Both the position numbers and the translations under genes were made by a program. A stretch of DNA of 62,255 bases from Gammaproteobacteria bacterium (GTDB lineage: Bacteria > Pseudomonadota > Gammaproteobacteria > GRL18). The stretch's first letter is position 1; every line of letters begins with the position of its first letter. Location of the stretch: NCBI GenBank assembly GCA_016744395.1, contig JADGEK010000010.1, forward strand, positions 1 to 62,255. Direction: 5' to 3'. Shown in pieces: positions 19,259 through 27,788 of this stretch. A model generated the notes under the pieces. That model searched no databases, was not told the origin of the DNA, and saw only the letters and a program-made list of their open reading frames with translations.

Positions 19259-19270
19259 GAATCCACTAAA

Positions 19271-19783
19271 ATGGTACAATTTTTTAATGCATTACAGATT
19301 AAATTGATAAAAATAGAATCCATATTGCTGGTATCTACTTTTATCATTGTATTATTGATCGCTGTCACCCAGATTGTATTAAGAAATTTTTTTGATATGG
19401 GTATTTTATGGGCTGATACTTTTCTACGTATCACTGTATTATGGTTAGGCATGATGGGTGCATTGATAGCAAGCCGAAATAATAATCACATTAATATGAA
19501 TTTAGGCTTGAAGTATCTAACGGGTAACGCCCTTCGATACATCAAAGCCATTGTGCACTTATTTACAGCAATTATCTGTTTTATTGTTTCATGGTATGGA
19601 ATTAACTTCGTCACTATGGAGTATGAAGAAGCAGGAATTGCATTTTCAATAATACCTATTTGGTTAACTGTCAGCATAATTCCATTTGGCTTTGCAGTTA
19701 TGGGCTTACGTTATTTGAGTTTAATGGTATTATTGATTGCCAAACATCCAATTGAAGAAATACCTTCTAATGCCAAAGTTTAA
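19271..19783 (+). CDS. TRAP transporter small permease, DctQ family
   Basis: 170 residues. Four membrane helices are predicted by eye (about 14-36, 47-68, 87-110 and 125-150), the standard DctQ topology. ITVLWLGMMGALIASRNNNHINMN is the characteristic conserved segment after helix 2. It forms the membrane complex with the large DctM subunit, and sits 12 bases after the binding protein gene. It is followed by a short hairpin with a T run (19795-19814) before dctM. Confidence 0.9.
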   Translation: MVQFFNALQIKLIKIESILLVSTFIIVLLIAVTQIVLRNFFDMGILWADTFLRITVLWLGMMGALIASRNNNHINMNLGLKYLTGNALRYIKAIVHLFTAIICFIVSWYGINFVTMEYEEAGIAFSIIPIWLTVSIIPFGFAVMGLRYLSLMVLLIAKHPIEEIPSNAKV

Positions 19784-19794
19784 CTATCATTCTG

Positions 19795-19814
19795 GCGATT
19801 CAATCGCTATTTTT
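19795..19814 (+). terminator. Weak intra-operon terminator-like hairpin
   Basis: GCGAT-TCA-ATCGC (19795-19807) followed by TATTTTT lies in the 51-base gap between the small and large TRAP permease genes. Five base pairs is short for a full terminator; it could reduce transcription or protect the upstream mRNA. Confidence 0.3.
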
Positions 19815-19834
19815 AACTTGGGCAAGCTAAATTA

Positions 19835-21118
19835 ATGCTTTTTATAATCATTACAATTTTACTACTTCTAGCCTGGTTTGGTGCTCCCCTGTTTACTTTG
19901 ATCTTATCTGTGTCCATTATAGGCTTTACCTATCAGGAAATTGATCTGACCGTCATTCCCATTGAACTTTACCGTATAACCAACACTCCTCTATTACTAG
20001 CTCTTCCCTTGTTTACTTTTTCAGGTTTTTTGATGGGTGAAAGTAATACCTCACAACGACTGGTTAGACTTTCGAGTGCACTCCTGGGTTGGTTACCATC
20101 TCAATTAGTTTTAGTTACGTTGTTATCAAGCGCTCTTTTTACAGCTTTTACCGGGGCCACTGGTGTTACTATTGTTGCCTTAGGCGCTCTTCTTTATCCC
20201 GCCTTAAAACAATCTGGGTATACAGAAAAGTTTTCTCTGGGATTAATTACAACATCAGGGAGTCTTGGCCTTTTATTACCCCCTTCATTACCATTGATTT
20301 TATATGTCGTTATTGTTCAGCAGCTCGATTTAGATCAAAGTATCAGTATAGAAGAAGTCTTTCTTGCAGGTATTTTACCCACTTTATTAATGATTTCTAC
20401 TTTATTCTTTTGGAGCATTTGGTTGACACGAAAACAACCTGTGGCAAGAAAAGAATTCAATACAGGAGAGTTATTTTCTGCTTTTAAAGAATCAATATGG
20501 GAGTTGCCATTACCCTTTATTGTATTAGGTGGAATTTTTTCTGGTGTTTTTGCAGTATCTGAAGCGGCAGCAGTGATTGCTCTCTATATTATCATTGTTG
20601 AAGTCTTTATTTATAAGGAAGTCAGTCTCTCTCAGTTGCCAAAAATCATTGAGAACTCAATGACCATGATAGGTGGTATTTTACTTATTCTAGCCTGTGC
20701 ACTCGCAATGACCAATTATCTCATTGATGCTGAAATCCCTATATTATTGTTTGAGTGGATAAAAAATCATATTGATAGTCAAATTACATTTTTATTATTA
20801 CTTAATCTGTTTTTATTAATTTTAGGTGCAATTCTTGATATCTTTTCTGCAATTGTCATCATTTCCCCTTTGATTGTGCCTGTCGCAATCAGCTTTGGAG
20901 TTCACCCTGTTCATCTAGGAATCATTTTTCTAGCCAATATGCAGCTGGGTTATCTGACTCCACCTGTGGGAATGAATTTATTCATTGCCAGCTATCGATT
21001 TAAAAAGTCCATTTTTGATATCTACCGTTCTACTATTGTCATGATGTTACTTCTTTTGGGCTGTGTTCTTATTATCACTTACGTTCCTTCACTCAGTTTA
21101 GTTTTTTTAGAGAAATAA
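19835..21118 (+). CDS. TRAP transporter large permease, DctM family
   Basis: 427 residues, standard length, with about 12 hydrophobic segments. It carries out sodium-coupled import of the ligand delivered by the binding protein. Family signatures include LALPLFTFSGFLMGES (about 53-68), FTAFTGATGVTIVALG (about 103-118, the first helical hairpin tip region), SLGLLLPPSLPLILYV and, near the end, HLGIIFLANMQLGYLTPPVGMNLF. Together with the preceding three genes it makes a complete TatT-DctPQM system. The diguanylate cyclase gene follows after 48 bases without a visible terminator. Confidence 0.93.
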   Translation: MLFIIITILLLLAWFGAPLFTLILSVSIIGFTYQEIDLTVIPIELYRITNTPLLLALPLFTFSGFLMGESNTSQRLVRLSSALLGWLPSQLVLVTLLSSALFTAFTGATGVTIVALGALLYPALKQSGYTEKFSLGLITTSGSLGLLLPPSLPLILYVVIVQQLDLDQSISIEEVFLAGILPTLLMISTLFFWSIWLTRKQPVARKEFNTGELFSAFKESIWELPLPFIVLGGIFSGVFAVSEAAAVIALYIIIVEVFIYKEVSLSQLPKIIENSMTMIGGILLILACALAMTNYLIDAEIPILLFEWIKNHIDSQITFLLLLNLFLLILGAILDIFSAIVIISPLIVPVAISFGVHPVHLGIIFLANMQLGYLTPPVGMNLFIASYRFKKSIFDIYRSTIVMMLLLLGCVLIITYVPSLSLVFLEK

Positions 21119-21166
21119 TTTCATTTTAATCTCAAGTTACAGTATCGATATAAAGGTTTTTTAAGC

Positions 21167-22456
21167 ATGAAAGTTTTAATCGTTGAACGTTCAAGACTTC
21201 AACAAACAGTATTATCACGTATTTTTTCTGGTGAAGGCGTTATTGTTTCTCTTGCGCATAACATTTCAAATGCATTAGAAAGGCTCCATGAAGAAGATAT
21301 CGATATCGTCTGTACAGGCTATCAACTGGAGTATGAAAAAAATGGAATTGATCTAACAAAAGAAATTCGATTAATTACAAAATATAAAGAGATCCCCATT
21401 ATGTTAATGGCCTCTTTAGATAAAAACTTATCCACTCATGATGCCTATAATGCAGGCGTAACTGAAATCTTCAGCCGTACTAACTCTGAAGAATTATCAG
21501 AAAAAATACAGTCTCTGTTAAATCGACGCAATTGCACAATTAATGCTCATATATTATATGTCGAAGACAGTAAAACAGCTGCAATAATTACTATGAGGGA
21601 TCTTAACGGTACTAATGTTACTTTTGATCATTTCTTTAGTGCCGATGAGGCTATTTTAACCTATAAAGAGAAACATCATCTCTATGACATGGTAATCACA
21701 GATGTTGTGCTGGAAGGTAAACTTGATGGTCTTGCTTTTGTTAGAGCGTTGAGAGAAATTACACCTGAAAATTACAAAATGCCTATATTAGCGGTGTCTG
21801 GACTTGATGATACTTCAAGACGAGTTGAATTGCTGCGTTCGGGGGCCAATGATTATATTGTTAAACCTTACGTTAAAGAAGAGTTATTAGTTCGTGTCAA
21901 AAACCTTATTATGACCAAACACCTCTTTGATCAAGTGGAAACACAACAAGAACAACTCTATAAACAAGCAATGCAGGATCATTTGACTGGCCTACACAAT
22001 CGACATGCTATGGAAACGCTATTACCTAAATATTGCAGTGCTGCAATTCGTCATAATAAACCAATTGGCATATTGTTTTTTGATATTGATCATTTCAAAC
22101 AAGTGAACGATGTACATGGCCATGTAGTTGGTGATGACGTACTGGCATTAATGGGAGAAATCATTCTACATAATTTTCGGGCAGAGGATTTTAGTGCACG
22201 TTATGGTGGTGAAGAATTTATTGTTATCTTATACAACATAAATCATGAACAAACTCAGACTATTGCAGAAAAATTCAGACAGAAAGTTGAGAAATATGAC
22301 TTTTCAAGTTTGAATATTACTATCAGCATTGGTGCACTGACGACTTATATTCACAGTGATACTGACATTCAACAATTGTTAGTAGAATCAGATGAACTAC
22401 TCTATAAAGCAAAAGAATCTGGAAGAAATAGAGTTTGTTCTAACAATTTAACCTAG
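21167..22456 (+). CDS. Tandem receiver-domain diguanylate cyclase (REC-REC-GGDEF)
   Basis: 429 residues. The first receiver domain (1-118) lacks phosphorylation residues: LIVERS replaces LIVDDS, Gly51 stands in the position of the phospho-acceptor Asp, and RTN replaces the KP. The second (about 125-245) looks active, with YVEDS, Asp in MVITDVVLEG, LAVSG and VKPY. The GGDEF domain (about 265-428) has DHLTGLHNRHAM, FFDIDHFKQVND, GGEEF and an RxxD inhibitory site (RAED) five residues before GGEEF. It should thus make c-di-GMP under control of phosphorylation and product feedback. It is 48 bases after the TRAP permease and may be cotranscribed. No kinase gene is adjacent. Confidence 0.92.
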   Translation: MKVLIVERSRLQQTVLSRIFSGEGVIVSLAHNISNALERLHEEDIDIVCTGYQLEYEKNGIDLTKEIRLITKYKEIPIMLMASLDKNLSTHDAYNAGVTEIFSRTNSEELSEKIQSLLNRRNCTINAHILYVEDSKTAAIITMRDLNGTNVTFDHFFSADEAILTYKEKHHLYDMVITDVVLEGKLDGLAFVRALREITPENYKMPILAVSGLDDTSRRVELLRSGANDYIVKPYVKEELLVRVKNLIMTKHLFDQVETQQEQLYKQAMQDHLTGLHNRHAMETLLPKYCSAAIRHNKPIGILFFDIDHFKQVNDVHGHVVGDDVLALMGEIILHNFRAEDFSARYGGEEFIVILYNINHEQTQTIAEKFRQKVEKYDFSSLNITISIGALTTYIHSDTDIQQLLVESDELLYKAKESGRNRVCSNNLT

Positions 22457-22515
22457 TGAATTATCACTGAACACGTTAGTGATGACCCATTTTATTTATG
22501 TAATAAACTCAACTA

Positions 22516-23247
22516 TTAGATATTTTGGCACTCAATAATTATATCTTTTAAAGCTTTTATAGGGCTTGTATTTGCAGTAATGGGACGACCAATCACCAGA
22601 TAATCAGAGCCTGCAATTAATGCTTCAGATGGTGTCATAACTCTTTGTTGATCGCCGATATCTGTCCCTGCTGGGCGAACTCCTGGCGTTACCAGAGAAA
22701 AATCAGGGCCAATTTCTTGTTTTAAAACACTGACCTCTTGAGGTGAACAGACAACACCATCTAAACCAGAGTCATAGGCTAGTTTAGCCAACTTTAAAAC
22801 CTGAGCAGCAGGTTCAATATCAAGACCCACTTCTGAGATATCATAACGAGATAAACTGGTTAGAATCGTCACACCAATCAATAATGGTTTATGTGTACTT
22901 TTTTCAATGGCTTCGCGTGCAAACTGCATCATTTTACGACCACCTGAGGCATGTACATTCACCATCCAGACCCCCATATCAGCCGCCGCATGACAGGCAG
23001 CCGCAACCGTATTAGGTATATCATGAAATTTTAAATCTAAAAAAACATCAAATCCCATATTTATTAATTTATCGACTAATGAAGGACCACAACGTACAAA
23101 TAATTCTTTACCTACTTTTAAACGACACAGTGTAGGCTCTAATTGATTAACTAATAACATAGTGGAAGCTTCATCTTTAAAATCTAAAGCAATAATGATC
23201 CTGGGTTCTTTTGTGGATGATTGAGTGGATGTGATGGTTGATGTCAT
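22516..23247 (-). CDS. pyrF: Orotidine 5'-phosphate decarboxylase
   Basis: 243 residues. It catalyses the last step of UMP synthesis. The catalytic motif [14 protein letters not shown] (about residues 67-80, Asp-Lys-Asp network) and the phosphate-binding VTPGVRP and VIGRPIT are intact. An internal Met is absent, and the N-terminal 12 residues (Ser/Thr-rich) are extra relative to E. coli. It follows lapB by 65 bases, as in E. coli (lapA-lapB-pyrF). Confidence 0.96.
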   Translation of the reverse strand: MTSTITSTQSSTKEPRIIIALDFKDEASTMLLVNQLEPTLCRLKVGKELFVRCGPSLVDKLINMGFDVFLDLKFHDIPNTVAAACHAAADMGVWMVNVHASGGRKMMQFAREAIEKSTHKPLLIGVTILTSLSRYDISEVGLDIEPAAQVLKLAKLAYDSGLDGVVCSPQEVSVLKQEIGPDFSLVTPGVRPAGTDIGDQQRVMTPSEALIAGSDYLVIGRPITANTSPIKALKDIIIECQNI

Positions 23248-23312
23248 CTGGATTCCTACAATTTAAAAATAAGTCGATGCTTATTTAACTAATAATTTTG
23301 GCTGCTTATTGA

Positions 23313-24494
23313 TTACTCGCCTTCAATACCCTGGATTGGCTTTGTGGAGCTCCAAGACTTACAACTTGGGCACTGCCAATGCATTGATTTGCCATTAAAA
23401 CCACATTGAGTACACTGATAGACAGGTTTGTTTTCAAGTAACTTATCAGTGATTTCTTGTAAAATCAAAAGATTATCGTGAGCTGTTCCTTTGGTAAAGT
23501 CCAGACTGATATCAATGAGTGAGCTTAAGCCACGTATCGAAGGTTTTTTTCTTAAAGTACTTACAATAAAAAGTGCTGCAGCTTTATCATCCTGAGTCTT
23601 CTGAATTTGCTGGGCACAGAGTAAAATAGAAGTGATGCCGCCGTATTTATTTAATACATGTTCTAAGTAAGTTTTAATTTCTTTCGTGTTATTAAGCTCT
23701 TTATAACATTGCAGCAAAGCGCCCAGTACTTCAGAAATTAAAAGTGGATCCTGTTGCTCAACACGTCGATAGGCTCGTGTAGCTGCCTTACAATTTCCCA
23801 ATTTTTTATTGATTTCACCTTCAAGTATACTGGCACGTACAGATAATTTATCAGTACCCAGTGCTTTTTTGACTTGTTTTAATGCCGCTTGAGAGTGACC
23901 TGCATTATGGTTAATTAAAGCCAATTCACAATAAAAATGGGCGACTTGCTGTGAGTAAGGTTCATTGGTGGCAGATTCAAGCTTTTTAGCAATTAAAATT
24001 GCTTGTTCCCAATCATGTTCTTGCTGATAAATGGATAATAAATAGCCGAGAGCAGAAGGCACATTAGATTGCTTTTGTATCAATTCATGAAACAGATTTT
24101 CAGCCCTATCCAACAAGCCCGCATTCATAAAATCTTTTGCCAGTTCATATAAAGCATCATTTCTTTTAGCAAGGCTCAAGGAAGGTTTGGCAATTACATT
24201 TTGATGAATTTTAATGGCTTGTTCAACTTCACCACGTTGACGATAAAGGTTGCCTAAAGAAATATGAGTATCAACGGTTTCTTCACCCACTTCTAACATA
24301 CCAACAAAAACATCAATGGCTTTATCTGTTTGTTCGTTAAGAAGGAAGTTAAGCCCTTTGAAATAATCTGAACTGAGGGTGTAAGAGTGTAGGGATGGTT
24401 TTTTTTCAGGCTTTCTGCGACCCAGAAAAACACCCAGCATAAAAGCAATAATAATAAAAGGTAAAACAATAAATAAGGGAGTATTGTCTATCAT
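23313..24494 (-). CDS. lapB: Lipopolysaccharide assembly protein LapB (YciM)
   Basis: 393 residues. LapB is anchored in the inner membrane and, with FtsH and YejM, controls degradation of LpxC and so lipid A synthesis. An N-terminal membrane helix (about 5-24, then GRRKPEKKPS), a series of TPR repeats (about 45-330) and a C-terminal rubredoxin-like zinc knuckle with two CxxC pairs (CTQC and CPSC, about 362-380) are seen, the complete family layout. An 8-base perfect hairpin (24513-24520 with 24533-24540) lies in the lapA-lapB gap, about 18 bases before the start, and might modulate translation. The ribosome binding site is AAGG. Confidence 0.95.
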   Translation of the reverse strand: MIDNTPLFIVLPFIIIAFMLGVFLGRRKPEKKPSLHSYTLSSDYFKGLNFLLNEQTDKAIDVFVGMLEVGEETVDTHISLGNLYRQRGEVEQAIKIHQNVIAKPSLSLAKRNDALYELAKDFMNAGLLDRAENLFHELIQKQSNVPSALGYLLSIYQQEHDWEQAILIAKKLESATNEPYSQQVAHFYCELALINHNAGHSQAALKQVKKALGTDKLSVRASILEGEINKKLGNCKAATRAYRRVEQQDPLLISEVLGALLQCYKELNNTKEIKTYLEHVLNKYGGITSILLCAQQIQKTQDDKAAALFIVSTLRKKPSIRGLSSLIDISLDFTKGTAHDNLLILQEITDKLLENKPVYQCTQCGFNGKSMHWQCPSCKSWSSTKPIQGIEGE

Positions 24495-24620
24495 AAAACC
24501 TTAAAGCCCACTTTTATCAGTCAAAATTACGGCTGATAAATCAGGGTTTATTTATTTGATGGCTACTGTCTGCCTGGTCGTTATACTGTAACAATCTAAG
24601 TAGGCACTGAGTAAATAAAT

Positions 24621-24923
24621 TCAAATAGTTTTTTCAGGTGATTCAATCAATGTGACTGAATTATCATCTGCTTTTTCTTCAATTTTTTTCAATTGTCTTT
24701 GTGCACGACGAACCTGATGCCTAAGACTTAAAATGACCAGACTATTAATCATCGTTGCCAGTAAAGCCCCGACAATAACAGCGCCAACCAATAAAATAGA
24801 CAGTGGTTGTGTAATGCTTCCATAGTAAAAATTAAATACGACTTCATTCGCATTTACAATGGCAATTGCAACACCAAAAGCCATAAAAATAAGTAACATT
24901 AAAATACTAAACAATCGTTTCAT
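24621..24923 (-). CDS. lapA: Lipopolysaccharide assembly protein LapA (YciS)
   Basis: 100 residues. A small inner membrane protein with two helices (about 1-22 and 42-64) and a charged C-terminal coiled segment (RRAQRQLKKIEEKADD). NANEVVFNFYYGSITQPLSILL is the conserved periplasmic loop of the family. It lies between ihfB and lapB, as in most Gammaproteobacteria, and is implicated in lipopolysaccharide assembly with LapB. Confidence 0.93.
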   Translation of the reverse strand: MKRLFSILMLLIFMAFGVAIAIVNANEVVFNFYYGSITQPLSILLVGAVIVGALLATMINSLVILSLRHQVRRAQRQLKKIEEKADDNSVTLIESPEKTI

Positions 24924-24997
24924 AAGTTTTCCGAATCGTTTATTTACACATTTTGTGAGATATTCTAAGTATAGAACATCATGAGCAGAAGCGTTTG

Positions 24998-25297
24998 TTA
25001 CAAAATTTCTTTACTGCGTGTTTTATTCACTCGTTCTCTTAGCTCTTTACCTGGCTTAAAATGTGGAACGTATTTAGATGCCAGTGTGACTGCATCACCC
25101 GTTTTTGGGTTTCTGCCTGTTCTAGGTGGACGGTAATGCAAAGAAAAACTACCAAAACCACGAATTTCGATACGCTCGCCTGAAGCGAGAGTTTGTGCCA
25201 TAAGATCAAGCATCGATTTAACAGCTAACTCGACATCTTTGTAGGCTAATTGAGATTGTTTTTGAGCAAGTGCTTCAATCAACTCAGATTTGGTCAT
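24998..25297 (-). CDS. ihfB: Integration host factor, beta subunit
   Basis: 99 residues. With IhfA it forms the heterodimer that bends DNA sharply. [12 protein letters not shown], the helical dimer core and the arm region [22 protein letters not shown] (with the intercalating Pro in RNPKTG) are conserved, and [11 protein letters not shown] closes the protein. A TAAGGA ribosome binding site precedes the ATG. The gene expected upstream, rpsA, is missing; instead there are 256 noncoding bases and then cmk. Confidence 0.96.
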   Translation of the reverse strand: MTKSELIEALAQKQSQLAYKDVELAVKSMLDLMAQTLASGERIEIRGFGSFSLHYRPPRTGRNPKTGDAVTLASKYVPHFKPGKELRERVNKTRSKEIL

Positions 25298-25553
25298 TTT
25301 TTATATTATCCTTAGGTCGATATTGGCGTAAGTATCTAGTCTATTTTGATGGAATTCACTTTGACTGCGTGAAAACTCAACCCTCTCCCCCAAAAATGGG
25401 GCATAAATCAAAGTAGTATAGCTTTAGGCCATAATATAATTCAACACAATAATAAAATTTGAGATATCACTCGCAAATTTTATTAGGACCCAGAAAATAA
25501 AAGCATTTAAAGGGTCTGATTATTATTCTTTTTAGAACAGTCTCTAAAAAGCT
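25298..25553. other. Noncoding gap between cmk and ihfB where rpsA is normally found
   Basis: No reading frame resembling ribosomal protein S1 or a fragment of it is seen. The gap holds inverted repeats: CTTTTTAGA/TCTAAAAAG (25529-25552) next to the cmk stop, GACCC/GGGTC, and an 11-base perfect repeat AATAAAATTTG/CAAATTTTATT (25451-25461 with 25474-25484), plus CCCC-A5T-GGGG near 25384-25398. None is followed by a clear T run in the minus direction. Confidence 0.6.
25451..25484. repeat. 11-base perfect inverted repeat in the cmk-ihfB gap
   Basis: AATAAAATTTG and CAAATTTTATT are separated by 12 bases. In RNA they would make a stable though A-U-rich hairpin. It may act as an mRNA end structure for cmk or as a leader element of ihfB. 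Confidence 0.45.
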
Positions 25554-26219
25554 TTATTTTTTATATAAGCGCATCACTTCATCAAATACTTCATTAATGG
25601 TGAGCTCAGAAGTATCAATGATATGCGCATCTTGGGCTGCTTTTAAAGGGGATGCACTGCGATTCATATCACGTTCATCACGCTCTTTAATTTCACCGAT
25701 AAGGTCAGCGAGCTTAACATTATTTCCTTTTTCTATCAACTGCTTATAGCGTCTTTTTGCTCTTTCTTCAGCTGAAGCAGTTAAAAAAACTTTTAATGAT
25801 GCATCAGGAAATAGAGTTGTTCCCATATCTCGTCCATCGGCAACCAGACCTGGTAATTTCAGAAAAGCTTTTTGACGCTTAAAAAGTGCATCACGTACTT
25901 GAGGAATTGCTGCAACAATTGAGGCATTATTACCTGCAATTTCAGTTCTTATCAATGCTTCGACATCGACTTTATCTAACAAAATACCACCCGAAGGTAA
26001 AAATATTACCTTCAGGTTTTCCGCCAGTAAGGTGACGTCATTAATCGAATCAAATGAAATGCCTTTTTGAATACAAGCGAGTCCAGTTAATCGATAGAGT
26101 GCACCACTATCAAGGTAATGCCAATTCAGTTTTTCAGCAAGAAGTGCTGAGATGGTCCCCTTTCCTACCCCACCAGGGCCATCAATTGCAATTACAGGTA
26201 TAGTATTACTATCAGACAT
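25554..26219 (-). CDS. cmk: Cytidylate kinase
   Basis: About 221 residues from the chosen ATG at 26219. It phosphorylates CMP and dCMP. VIAIDGPGGVGKGT is the P-loop, followed by YLDSGALYR, ADGRDMGTTLFPDA and the lid EERAKRRYKQL, RDERDMNRSASPLKAAQDA, all normal. An in-frame ATG at 26243 would add 8 residues and overlap aroA by 17 bases. I prefer 26219 because the AGGAGG ribosome binding site lies inside that extension, although its 13-base spacing is long, and because the shorter N-terminus matches the family. It follows aroA, but rpsA does not follow it. Confidence 0.93.
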   Translation of the reverse strand: MSDSNTIPVIAIDGPGGVGKGTISALLAEKLNWHYLDSGALYRLTGLACIQKGISFDSINDVTLLAENLKVIFLPSGGILLDKVDVEALIRTEIAGNNASIVAAIPQVRDALFKRQKAFLKLPGLVADGRDMGTTLFPDASLKVFLTASAEERAKRRYKQLIEKGNNVKLADLIGEIKERDERDMNRSASPLKAAQDAHIIDTSELTINEVFDEVMRLYKK

Positions 26220-26226
26220 CTTAAGA

Positions 26227-27585
26227 CTATGCCTCCTGTTCATTTGAAGAGGTGACGTTTAAGCCGCAAGAATGTGCTAGTCCAATAAAGTCAGGAAAAG
26301 AAGTATTCACATTGGCACAATCTTTAATGGTAATGGCCCCTTTAGCACACAGTGAAGCCATAGCAAAAGACATTGCGATTCGGTGATCACCCAGGCTGTC
26401 AACAGTACCCGAAGTAAATTCACTACCACCATTAATAATCATACCGTCAGTAGTTCCTTCACAATCAATTCCCAGAATTTGCATACCATCGACCATAGCT
26501 TGAATACGATCGCTTTCCTTAACACGTAACTCTTCAGCACCTGTGAGAATTGTTTGCCCCTGAGCACATGCTGCCGCAATAGAAATGGCTGGAAACTCAT
26601 CAATGGCTAATGGCACTTGTTCTTCAGGAATATGAATACCTTTTAAAGGTGCATATCGAATACGAATATCAGCTACTGGTTCACCACCAACCTCTTTTTC
26701 ATTAGACAAAGTAATATCAGCCCCCATGAGTTTGAGGATATTGATAATACCAATACGAGTGGGGTTGATACCCACATGATTCAGAGTGAGATCTGAGCCT
26801 TTTGAGATGCTTGCACCAACCATAAAAAAAGCAGCTGATGAAATATCCGAAGGTACATCAATATCACAGGCAGTCAGTTTGCCACCGCCTTGAAGACAAA
26901 TTTTACTTTTTTGACTATCCAGTTTCTGGATGTCCAATTGATAACCAAAACCTTGAAGCATACGTTCAGTATGGTCACGAGTCGGTGCAGGCTCAGTAAC
27001 GCATGTTTGACCTTCTGCATACAAGCCGGCTAATAAAATACAAGACTTTACCTGAGCACTTGCCATGGGCAGTGTGTAATCAATCCCTTTAAGTTGAGTA
27101 TTATCATTACTACAAATTTTTAATGGCGCTGTGCCCTTCTCCTGGGATTCAATTTGGGCCCCCATTTGTACCACTGGATCCGTGACACGTTTCATTGGCC
27201 TTGATGATAATGAATGATCACCTGCTAAAGTCAAATCAAAACCTTGAGAGGAAAGTAAACCTGTTAACAGTCTCATGGATGTTCCTGAATTACCAAGGTC
27301 TAAAGAGCCATGAGGTGCTCTAAGACCATGCATACCGACACCATTGATCACGACCTTACCTTCTTCATCAGGTCCGGAAATCTGAACGCCCATTGCTCTA
27401 AATGCTTTTAGAGTAGCTAAGGAGTCCTCACCCTGTAAAAATCCAGAAATGGTGATAGTGCCTTCACTCAAAGAACCCAACATGATTGAGCGGTGAGAAA
27501 TGGATTTATCACCAGGAACACGAAATTCGCCTGATAATTGACCACCAGGCTGAGCAATGTAGGTAATTGATTGTTCTTTTGACAT
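26227..27585 (-). CDS. aroA: 3-phosphoshikimate 1-carboxyvinyltransferase (EPSP synthase)
   Basis: 452 residues. It joins PEP to shikimate 3-phosphate in the shikimate pathway. LSGEFRVPGDKSISHRSIM, LDLGNSGTSMRLLTGLL, SSRPMKRV and the C-terminal LRVKESDRIQAM and GDHRIAMSFA are all present. The PEP-site loop here is GNSGTSMRLLTG, as in class II-type (glyphosate-tolerant, Pseudomonas-like) enzymes, rather than GNAGTAMRPL; this is a sequence impression only. It is separate from tyrA, unlike the tyrA-aroA fusion of Pseudomonas. A GGAGAAGG ribosome binding site lies 10 bases upstream. Confidence 0.96.
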   Translation of the reverse strand: MSKEQSITYIAQPGGQLSGEFRVPGDKSISHRSIMLGSLSEGTITISGFLQGEDSLATLKAFRAMGVQISGPDEEGKVVINGVGMHGLRAPHGSLDLGNSGTSMRLLTGLLSSQGFDLTLAGDHSLSSRPMKRVTDPVVQMGAQIESQEKGTAPLKICSNDNTQLKGIDYTLPMASAQVKSCILLAGLYAEGQTCVTEPAPTRDHTERMLQGFGYQLDIQKLDSQKSKICLQGGGKLTACDIDVPSDISSAAFFMVGASISKGSDLTLNHVGINPTRIGIINILKLMGADITLSNEKEVGGEPVADIRIRYAPLKGIHIPEEQVPLAIDEFPAISIAAACAQGQTILTGAEELRVKESDRIQAMVDGMQILGIDCEGTTDGMIINGGSEFTSGTVDSLGDHRIAMSFAMASLCAKGAITIKDCANVNTSFPDFIGLAHSCGLNVTSSNEQEA

Positions 27586-27788
27586 TTCGGTTGACCCTTC
27601 TCCTGAAATTTGGCTTTTATGATAGAATTTACAAAAAACTAATTTTACGTCATGATAAAAAAGCTATAGTTTACGAAAAAAAAGGCTATGTGCAAGTTTT
27701 ATATGATCATTTATTAATAATAATTGCACTTCTCGAGAGTAAGCCACTTATACTTTTAAGTAAATATCACAACTATAGAGATAAAGCA

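Noticed and set aside
22457-22515. ATCACT/AGTGAT hairpin between the diguanylate cyclase and pyrF, as a bidirectional terminator.
   Set aside because: Stem of six pairs with a nine-base loop and only a mixed AT tail; too weak.
26220-26243. Eight-residue N-terminal extension of cmk from the ATG at 26243.
   Set aside because: The extension would overlap aroA by 17 bases and contains the AGGAGG ribosome binding site that serves the ATG at 26219.
27660-27740. GTGCAA/TTGCAC pair followed by eight T on the minus strand, as a terminator after the phosphatase gene.
   Set aside because: The loop is about 29 bases and the stem only 6 pairs, and other folds are equally likely.
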